A DNA stretch of 64,000 nt from Hominimerdicola alba (GTDB lineage: Bacteria > Bacillota > Clostridia > Oscillospirales > Ruminococcaceae): NCBI RefSeq assembly GCF_900109655.1, contig NZ_FOAT01000011.1, forward strand, positions 62,001 to 126,000. Direction: 5' to 3'. Below are positions 7,576 to 13,141 of the stretch, piece after piece. The notes under the pieces were generated by a model that was not told the origin of the DNA, ran no database searches, and worked only from the letters and a program-made list of their open reading frames with translations. Position numbers and translations under genes: made by a program. How positions within the stretch are numbered: the first letter of the stretch is position 1; each line of letters starts with the position of its first letter.

Positions 7576-9452
7576 GAATCATCACCACCGTTCAAGGGAA
7601 TAGTCTTGTAAATATGCTTGAATAAAAGGATATACGCGATACAAACAAAGATATTCTTTACAGTTCCTCGATATGGTTCATAAACAGACCAATCAACAAG
7701 AAAAAGACGAACACCAAAAACAGTAAAATGCCAATCCGGGGGAGATTCAGAAGAATTTGCAATAGTATCGCGAACATCTTCTAAATTATCCTTTACATCA
7801 TCAACAAACTTGAATTTATTAGAGAGAAGTGTACCAGATAGTTCAAGCCTATCATTCATATCATCGAGATCAGGAACAAAAATTTCAGTAGTATTATTAT
7901 TTATCTCCGTAGACAAATCGGTAACAGAATCATGTAAATCAGTAGATAAGTCAGTAACAGAATTATTTATATCATCAAAAAGGGAATCTAAATGCAATTG
8001 AAAGTTATTATTCATATTACCTAAAAGCCCTGCAAAATTACCAGTAGGAGTAATATCAAGACCATTGAAATAAGGAGCTAAAGCACCAGTTAAATCAGGT
8101 AAAGAAAGCTGATTATTCTGCAAAAGGGGTGCAAGCTCATTCATCAAAGAGGGTAAATCGAAATCAGTATCAAAAACAAGGTCTTGTAAACGTGGAATAA
8201 CATCGGAGAATCCATAATAAATACCCTCTTCAATCATGCTTTTCCAAGGAATATGCTGGATATAAGCAGTAAAGTTATGAAACTCAACAGACAAATTATG
8301 ATCTGAGTTTTCAAAAAGGTATTTTAAATAATTAGCAAGCTCCTGCAAGTCAGTAATTGTACCGCCTTGATAAGTATTGGAATCAATAACATCATTCGGA
8401 GGAACAACAGATGAATTCCGCAAAGAAGATACATTAAAATCTACACGAGCAATAAAATCACGCTCATTCTTATGACCAACAGCAATAATACAAAGATTAT
8501 CATAGGCATAAACACCAGAACTATTATTAGCAATCTTATTCAAATCAAGATATTGACCACCACCAGAAACACCGAAATGACCATTAATATTATATGTACC
8601 TAACTTGACATAAGGAAGAGAATAGGAAGAAACATCAAATATACGATTTAAACGTGATACCGAACTATGGGAGTAAAATGTAACTGCAGGCATAAGACCA
8701 TGCACAGAATTATAAACATCAAAAGCAGTATCAATAACAGATGCAAATCCATCATTTTCAATTTCATAATAAACAGAAGCAGGAATTTCAGATATTGCAA
8801 CAGGGGAAGTAATTATATTCCTAACAGCACCACCAGAAGCAGGAAAAGAAGATGGAAATAGATAATAATCAATAGAACCGATATCAGAGGAAACATTAGA
8901 AACATTATAATGAAGTTGATCTGAAATAGAAAGAAGATTTAAATGAAATTGTGGAAGAGCATCCGGAATAAAAACATTACCGTTTTCGTCTAAAACTTGA
9001 AGATATGAAATAAAAAGCCAGTTAGCATCAGGAGAAGAAAAAGAAGAAACATAGCCACCACCAGAAGAAACATTAAATTGTTGAGAATCAAAATCAAAAC
9101 GGTTAACTACCTCATAAAAACTTGAAGAATTAGGAGATTTAGAAAGAACAACACGACCAGAGGAATCAGTATAAAAAGTAAGTTGAGTACAAGAAGAGGG
9201 AAGATAAAAATATCGTGCACGAGTATGACCATTTGAAAAATCATGAGGTTCAACAACAATACAAGCTAAAGAATAACCAGACGGTACAGAACCACCGATA
9301 GAAGAAAAAGAATTACAATAATCCTCTCCCGCATTATAATCTGCACCAACTAAAGAAAAAGATTCAGCAGGAACATCAAGAGCAAAAGCAGATATATAAA
9401 AAGCAAAAGAGGAAAAGAAACATAAAAATAAGAAACAAAATATCTTTTTCAT
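7572..9452 (-). CDS. pIII-like adsorption / surface protein
   Basis: 626 residues. There is an N-terminal signal peptide (about 1-25, hydrophobic, ending near SAFA), a long Ser/Asn/Tyr-rich extracellular region, a short repeated motif near residues 490-535 (SVTDLST occurs twice), and a hydrophobic C-terminal anchor (about 595-615). Position after the coat gene and its terminator, plus signal peptide and C-terminal anchor, match the receptor-binding pIII of filamentous phages. Host-range proteins diverge quickly, so lack of recognisable domains is expected. The 3' end overlaps the next gene by 4 bp. Confidence 0.75.
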   Translation of the reverse strand: MKKIFCFLFLCFFSSFAFYISAFALDVPAESFSLVGADYNAGEDYCNSFSSIGGSVPSGYSLACIVVEPHDFSNGHTRARYFYLPSSCTQLTFYTDSSGRVVLSKSPNSSSFYEVVNRFDFDSQQFNVSSGGGYVSSFSSPDANWLFISYLQVLDENGNVFIPDALPQFHLNLLSISDQLHYNVSNVSSDIGSIDYYLFPSSFPASGGAVRNIITSPVAISEIPASVYYEIENDGFASVIDTAFDVYNSVHGLMPAVTFYSHSSVSRLNRIFDVSSYSLPYVKLGTYNINGHFGVSGGGQYLDLNKIANNSSGVYAYDNLCIIAVGHKNERDFIARVDFNVSSLRNSSVVPPNDVIDSNTYQGGTITDLQELANYLKYLFENSDHNLSVEFHNFTAYIQHIPWKSMIEEGIYYGFSDVIPRLQDLVFDTDFDLPSLMNELAPLLQNNQLSLPDLTGALAPYFNGLDITPTGNFAGLLGNMNNNFQLHLDSLFDDINNSVTDLSTDLHDSVTDLSTEINNNTTEIFVPDLDDMNDRLELSGTLLSNKFKFVDDVKDNLEDVRDTIANSSESPPDWHFTVFGVRLFLVDWSVYEPYRGTVKNIFVCIAYILLFKHIYKTIPLNGGDDS

Positions 9453-9467
9453 AATTCACCAACTTTC

Positions 9468-9502
9468 AAAAAAAGTCGGGATATGCGGAAAGCATACCCC
9501 GA
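9468..9502 (-). terminator. Terminator after the coat gene
   Basis: On the minus strand an 11-bp stem (arms 9476-9486 and 9492-9502, loop of 5) is followed by ACTTTTTTT. It lies between the coat gene and the pIII-like gene, the position of the coat-gene terminator in coliphage M13. Confidence 0.88.
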
Positions 9503-9530
9503 AAACAATGGAAACTTTACGCAACACGAA

Positions 9531-9752
9531 TTACGCACCGCGCAGGATAGAGAACAGGAAGCCGATACCTTTACGGAAAGCAATACAGCCGACCGCAACA
9601 GGGAGCAGAGCAGGAGTAAGACCCGCAATAGTTGCAAGAACCTGATTCAGACTTTCACCGTTAGAAGTAGCCCAAGTGATAAGAGTATCACTAGGAAGAG
9701 AGGGTGAAACCTCATCGGCTACAATCGCACCCGCAGACATAAGACCAAACAT
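9531..9752 (-). CDS. Major coat protein (pVIII-like)
   Basis: 73 residues from the ATG at 9752, with AGGAG 6 bp upstream. A short N-terminal hydrophobic stretch is followed by an acidic/Ser-rich part (DEVSPSLPSD), a hydrophobic helix (about 38-58, TIAGLTPALLPVAVGCIAF) and a basic end (RKGIGFLFSILRGA). Acidic N-terminus, membrane helix and basic C-terminus are the layout of filamentous phage major coats, whose basic end faces the ssDNA. It is followed by a strong terminator, as expected for a highly expressed gene. I cannot decide whether a leader is cleaved. Confidence 0.8.
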   Translation of the reverse strand: MFGLMSAGAIVADEVSPSLPSDTLITWATSNGESLNQVLATIAGLTPALLPVAVGCIAFRKGIGFLFSILRGA

Positions 9753-9809
9753 TTGCAATCTCCTTTCTTTATTTAATTATATGTTCTAGGCAGTTCGGTG
9801 CAGTACGAG

Positions 9810-10034
9810 TTAGAAACCGACACCGCCGAAAAACCATTTACTAACTACTGTCCAAGCCCCTAACCAGACAACAGTTAAAATAAGAACTACACATATCACG
9901 GAAACACCTTTATCTATATTCTCTAGGTGTTTATCGATGGAAACAAGCGTATCCATATCAGAAGAAGTAAGTTCGTCTGTTGTTATCTCTTCGCTTACTA
10001 TCTCCTCATTTTCGTTCACTGTGAGGGTCATCAT
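9810..10034 (-). CDS. Small phage membrane protein, acidic N-terminus
   Basis: About 74 residues. The N-terminal half is acidic (EEIVSEEITTDE) and the C-terminal half has one hydrophobic segment (VSVICVVLILTVVWLGAWTVV). The start is uncertain: ATG at 10034 lies 12 bp after GGGTGA, while GTG at 10052 is an alternative. The gene overlaps the end of the upstream membrane-protein gene, suggesting coupling. Its place before the coat gene suggests a virion or assembly component (inference). Confidence 0.55.
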   Translation of the reverse strand: MMTLTVNENEEIVSEEITTDELTSSDMDTLVSIDKHLENIDKGVSVICVVLILTVVWLGAWTVVSKWFFGGVGF

Positions 10035-10221
10035 ATTTATAATCTTTATCACCCCCGAGAGCGATATAATGAGATTTATAAAACGTTCTCTCGTTACGCA
10101 TAATGCCGAGGTTACGTTTTAAACGCGAGTTTTCAATGCTTTGAACGATATACATACCGACAAGCAAAGCAATCGTTACATACAAGCCATAGGCTTGACC
10201 CCAAGCAACAAAGGAATCCAT
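10006..10221 (-). CDS. Small phage membrane protein
   Basis: 71 residues: one N-terminal hydrophobic segment (about 8-27, GLYVTIALLVGMYIVQSI) followed by a charged, basic then mixed tail. The ATG at 10221 has an AAAGGGGG RBS. It sits 14 bp after the putative ssDNA-binding gene. Possible minor coat protein, such as pVII or pIX; not recognised by sequence. Confidence 0.6.
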   Translation of the reverse strand: MDSFVAWGQAYGLYVTIALLVGMYIVQSIENSRLKRNLGIMRNERTFYKSHYIALGGDKDYKYDDPHSERK

Positions 10222-10235
10222 GATACAGACCCCCT

Positions 10236-10562
10236 TTACTTTTTATCTGTTTTCAGGGGTGTGCCGTCCTGCGATACAACGGTAATATCAATAAGCTGAG
10301 GTCTGCCGTTGATGATCTGATAGTCAAGGCGGATATAACTGCCGATAAGACCGTTGAGCATGAATTCGTCACCATTGTGTGCCATAGGGCTATCAATGTT
10401 AACTTTGAGGGTATCAACTGCAACACCGTGATGACCCTGAACATTAGATGTTTCGATATGAAAAACTATCTTTTCAGGACTTGTAATGTGTCTGCCATCG
10501 ATAACGCCGTCAAATGCCTTTTTCTTAGTCCAACCGACTATTTTTGTGTTTGTGTTTGCCAT
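10236..10562 (-). CDS. Putative phage ssDNA-binding protein (gpV-like)
   Basis: 108 residues from the ATG at 10562, chosen for the AAAGGA RBS; the frame stays open to 10646 but would run through the operator. The sequence is beta-rich with regularly spaced hydrophobic/polar alternation (KIVFHIETSN, YIRLDYQIING) and no membrane segment, compatible with a small OB-fold. As first gene of the leftward transcript before the coat genes, it holds the place of gpV. Function is inferred from position and predicted fold only. Confidence 0.55.
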   Translation of the reverse strand: MANTNTKIVGWTKKKAFDGVIDGRHITSPEKIVFHIETSNVQGHHGVAVDTLKVNIDSPMAHNGDEFMLNGLIGSYIRLDYQIINGRPQLIDITVVSQDGTPLKTDKK

Positions 10563-10614
10563 AATTAAAATCCTTTCTGCGGTTCTTGCCTTTTCCGCGT
10601 GGCTTATATCAAAA

Positions 10615-10690
10615 TGTTCCGTTTTGGAACAATTAAAGAATATCATATTTCGTTAATTAAGTCAATAGCAATATGTTCCAAAATCGAACA
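10615..10690. promoter_or_regulatory. Two TGTTCC-N5-GAACA operators for the XRE repressor
   Basis: Palindromic 17-bp sites lie at 10615-10631 (TGTTCCGTTTTGGAACA) and 10674-10690 (TGTTCCAAAATCGAACA). The first lies just downstream of the leftward promoter (TTGACT 10660-10665, TATTCT 10637-10642, minus strand). The second is upstream of the XRE gene. They probably bind the repressor encoded at 10738. Confidence 0.75.
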
Positions 10691-10737
10691 GACAAATTTA
10701 TGAAAATGTGCTAAACTAGAACAAAGAGGTGAAATAA

Positions 10738-11007
10738 ATGATAGCTAAACGCTTAAAAGAAGCGAGAAAAAAAGCTAAACTATCCCAAGAAAAAGTAGCA
10801 GAATTATTAAATACTTCTCGTAGTAATATTTCAAAATATGAAAACGGTAATGCTAACCCAGACTTAGACATTTTCGCAGAATTATGTAAAATATACAATG
10901 TATCTGCTGATGAAATACTAGGAATAGAAAGAGAAACATATACTAACAATTACAACATATCATCACATGATAACAGCACCCAAAACATCAATATAAACAA
11001 TAAGTGA
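10738..11007 (+). CDS. XRE/Cro-type repressor of the phage
   Basis: 89 residues. A helix-turn-helix domain fills residues about 3-60 (LSQEKVAELLNTSRSNISKY), ending in the typical VSADEILG; the remainder is a short Asn/Ser-rich tail. It is divergent from the leftward structural operon, with two palindromic operators between, so it probably maintains lysogeny by repressing that operon. There is no C-terminal peptidase domain, so induction would not follow the LexA-like self-cleavage route. An AGAGGTG RBS precedes the ATG. Confidence 0.85.
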   Translation: MIAKRLKEARKKAKLSQEKVAELLNTSRSNISKYENGNANPDLDIFAELCKIYNVSADEILGIERETYTNNYNISSHDNSTQNININNK

Positions 11008-11140
11008 TATATTTGTCACATCAAAACACCGCAAGACGGTGAAATAACCGTTATTCCCGCGATAATGCAACGAAGAACAGCGACCAAAGCCGAGAGCACA
11101 AAGTGCTGCGCTTTTCTTCCTTTGCCCCTGTGAGTATACC
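11008..11140 (+). other. Non-coding phage segment
   Basis: No gene seen. Two short hairpins are present: CACCG/CGGTG near 11026-11040, and AGCAC/GTGCT near 11097-11109. It leads into the long palindrome at 11141. Confidence 0.5.
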
Positions 11141-11233
11141 GTATTATGACATTGAATTCTCGCGGAGCTGTGTAAATTCGTTCCGCAAGCTCCACGATTT
11201 TACACATTCCGCAAGATTTCAATGACATAATAC
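11141..11233. repeat. 93-bp imperfect palindrome in the phage intergenic region
   Basis: The ends GTATTATG and CATAATAC are exact complements. The outer 25-bp arms differ at three positions and the inner TGTGTAAATTCGT pairs with ACGATTTTACACA with one mismatch. It lies between the repressor gene and the right attachment repeat. Candidate packaging signal or origin of the filamentous phage. Confidence 0.8.
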
Positions 11234-11252
11234 TGTATGTGCTAATGGAGCA

Positions 11253-11347
11253 AAGAAAGGAAAAGTATGCTACCTGCGGAGCAGGGAAATGAGCATTCAG
11301 ACAAGAGCAGGGGCAGACGGCAGGAGCTGGAGCAGGCGGGAGCAGAA
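11253..11347 (+). repeat. Cluster of GAGCA repeats
   Basis: GAGCA (mostly GGAGCAG) occurs six times within about 95 bp of purine-rich sequence, plus one GGAGCT, just inside the right attachment repeat. They could be integrase arm sites or part of an origin. No open frame is convincing here. Confidence 0.5.
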
Positions 11348-11380
11348 CAACTTAATAGTCAATCAGCCAATGAACGGAAC

Positions 11381-11433
11381 ACGTTCGGGACGTAGAAGTC
11401 GCGTGTTCAAATCACGTCACCTCGATTCAACTA
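11381..11433 (+). repeat. Right attachment site with displaced tRNA-Pro(CGG) 3' half
   Basis: Identical to 3053-3105. Positions 11381-11425 are the 3' part of tRNA-Pro(CGG), from the anticodon arm to the discriminator, with no 5' half upstream. This is a displaced tRNA fragment and marks the right end of the element. Confidence 0.85.
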
Positions 11434-11453
11434 CTTAAATATAAACGATTCGT

Positions 11454-11529
11454 CGGGGTGTGGCGCAGGTGGTAGCGCGCTACCTTGGGGTGGTAGAGGC
11501 CGTGGGTTCAAGTCCCGTCACTCCGACCA
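11454..11529 (+). tRNA. tRNA-Pro (anticodon GGG), right of the element
   Basis: 76 nt identical to the copies at 2906 and 3126, with encoded CCA, followed by its own terminator. With the element in place it is cut off from the promoter at 2866, so its transcription depends on the phage end. Confidence 0.96.
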
Positions 11530-11531
11530 GT

Positions 11532-11562
11532 AAAAGACCGTTCATATGGGCGGTCTTTTTTA
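11532..11562 (+). terminator. Terminator after tRNA-Pro
   Basis: AAAAGACCG and CGGTCTTTT with a 10-nt loop, followed by further T. Same stem core as at 2993 and 3208. Confidence 0.85.
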
Positions 11563-11597
11563 TATATCATCAGACTGAAGAACATACGGAGGTCACC

Positions 11598-11849
11598 ATG
11601 AAAATAATCTGCAAAAAATGTCTGCTTGCGGATATCGACCGCGATGCATATACCGAAAAACTGATGGAGTACATCGCCGCCGTACCCGAGGATAAGCGGG
11701 TCGGCGAGGAAGAATATCAGCGCCGCCTTGAACTCTGTAAACAGTGCGACCAGCTGATGAACGGTATGTGTGCTGTGTGCGGGTGTTATGTTGAACTCCG
11801 TGCGCTGAAACCCGAACAAAGCTGTCCTGGGGAAGGAAAATACTGGTAA
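11598..11849 (+). CDS. Small cysteine-rich protein, DUF6171-like
   Basis: 83 residues. Cysteines are grouped in CKKC near the N-terminus, CKQC (about 51-54), CAVCGC (about 61-66) and a late Cys in QSCPGEGKYW, consistent with one or two metal sites. The family name is from memory of similar small Firmicutes proteins. The ATG at 11598 has a GGAGG RBS; a longer frame would begin inside the tRNA. It stands alone, with terminators on both sides. Confidence 0.7.
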   Translation: MKIICKKCLLADIDRDAYTEKLMEYIAAVPEDKRVGEEEYQRRLELCKQCDQLMNGMCAVCGCYVELRALKPEQSCPGEGKYW

Positions 11850-11863
11850 ATAAATAGCTTTTT

Positions 11864-11897
11864 AACTGTTCTCTATTTTTGCGGAGAGCAGTTTTTT
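11864..11897 (+). terminator. Terminator
   Basis: AACTGTTCTC and GAGAGCAGTT pair with one G-U-type position and are followed by TTTTTT. Confidence 0.85.
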
Positions 11898-11962
11898 ATT
11901 GCCACGAACATTTCTTTTTAGTACAGAAAGTTGTACTGCATTTCATTTTTTATAAAAATCTG

Positions 11963-11991
11963 TTGTAATCTGAAAATAAATATGGTATAAT
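11963..11991 (+). promoter_or_regulatory. Promoter of the MoxR/VWA/SWIM/DUF4132 operon
   Basis: TTGTAA (11963-11968) and TATAAT (11986-11991) with 17-bp spacing, 43 bp before the first ATG. No operator repeat was seen. Confidence 0.8.
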
Positions 11992-12034
11992 CAATGCATG
12001 GATATTTCGTGAACGACTAAGGAGGATAAGCCTT

Positions 12035-13141
12035 ATGGAACAGAACTTTATAAAGCCACCCGTGGAGATCAGATATGCCGATCAGCTGAAGATTCTGCGG
12101 GATAATGATAAGGGTAAAAAGCCCGAAAACTGGCTGCTTTCACCTAAAGCAGTACGCACTTTCATACTCGGCGGGGAAGTTGATACCCCCGAGGGAAAGG
12201 TTAAGATACCCCGCAAATTCTACGGCAATGATGCTCTTGTTGAAAGATGCATCATCACCCTTGCGGGCAGCAGAGGTCTTATGCTGGTGGGCGAACCCGG
12301 TACAGCAAAGACCATGCTCTCAGAACTTCTTTCAGCAGCCTGCTGCGGAGTCAGCACCAACACCGTTCAGGGCACCGCGGGTACTACCGAGGATATGATA
12401 AAGTACAGCTGGAATTACGCCCTGCTCCTTGCAAAGGGTCCATGCCGTGAAGCGCTTGTTCCGTCTCCCTTACTTGTGGGCATGGAAAAAGGCATCTTCG
12501 CCCGATTTGAGGAGATAACCCGTACCCCCGCTGAGATACAGGACAGCCTAATCTCCGTAATGAGTGACCAGATTCTTAACATCCCAGAACTTGGCGATGA
12601 GGGTCTTGTTCAGGCGAAACGCGGCTTCAATATAATAGGCACCGCAAACACCCGCGATAAAGGCGTTAACGAAATGTCAGGCGCTCTCAAAAGACGTTTC
12701 AACTTCGAGACTGTAGAGCCTGTCAGCGATGTCAGCCTTGAAAAGGAGATCATTATCCGTGAAGCCGAAAACATGGCTAAGGCAGGCCATATCGATTGTC
12801 CTGTAGATACTGATGTTGCGGAGCTTCTGGCAGTTACCTACCATGAACTCCGCGAGGGCAAAACAGCCGAGGGAACAGTGGTGGAAAAACCTGCCGCTGT
12901 TATGAGTACCGCAGAAGCTGTGTCCGTTTATTATCAGACTATCAGCCACGCTTGGTATTACGGCGACGGTACAGCCGACCTTGGCATACTCACCGAGAAT
13001 CTTCTCGGGGCGGTGTGCAAGGAGAATAAGGACGATCTGGAAAAGCTGAAAGCATATTTCAGAACAGCAGTTAAGGAGAAAGCGAAAAAGGTTGGTGGCG
13101 CATGGAAGGAATATTCAAAGACAGCCTCTTTGCTGAGATAA
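12035..13141 (+). CDS. MoxR-family AAA+ ATPase (YehL-like)
   Basis: 368 residues. The Walker A motif is GEPGTAKT (86-93), Walker B is GIFARFEEI (about 153-161), sensor 1 Asn is in GTANTRDKG (about 202-210), and arginines RR (220-221) fit the arginine finger. MoxR ATPases typically work as chaperones for a VWA partner, loading metals or remodelling a complex; here the VWA protein is two genes downstream. The RBS is AAGGAGG. The 3' end overlaps the next gene by 40 bp. The set matches E. coli yehL, yehM, yehP, yehQ and yehI. Substrate unknown. Confidence 0.88.
   Translation: MEQNFIKPPVEIRYADQLKILRDNDKGKKPENWLLSPKAVRTFILGGEVDTPEGKVKIPRKFYGNDALVERCIITLAGSRGLMLVGEPGTAKTMLSELLSAACCGVSTNTVQGTAGTTEDMIKYSWNYALLLAKGPCREALVPSPLLVGMEKGIFARFEEITRTPAEIQDSLISVMSDQILNIPELGDEGLVQAKRGFNIIGTANTRDKGVNEMSGALKRRFNFETVEPVSDVSLEKEIIIREAENMAKAGHIDCPVDTDVAELLAVTYHELREGKTAEGTVVEKPAAVMSTAEAVSVYYQTISHAWYYGDGTADLGILTENLLGAVCKENKDDLEKLKAYFRTAVKEKAKKVGGAWKEYSKTASLLR

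Noticed and set aside
11141-11233. XerCD dif-type integration site for the inovirus
   Set aside because: The element has its own tyrosine integrase and clear tRNA attachment repeats; the palindrome does not have the dif layout.
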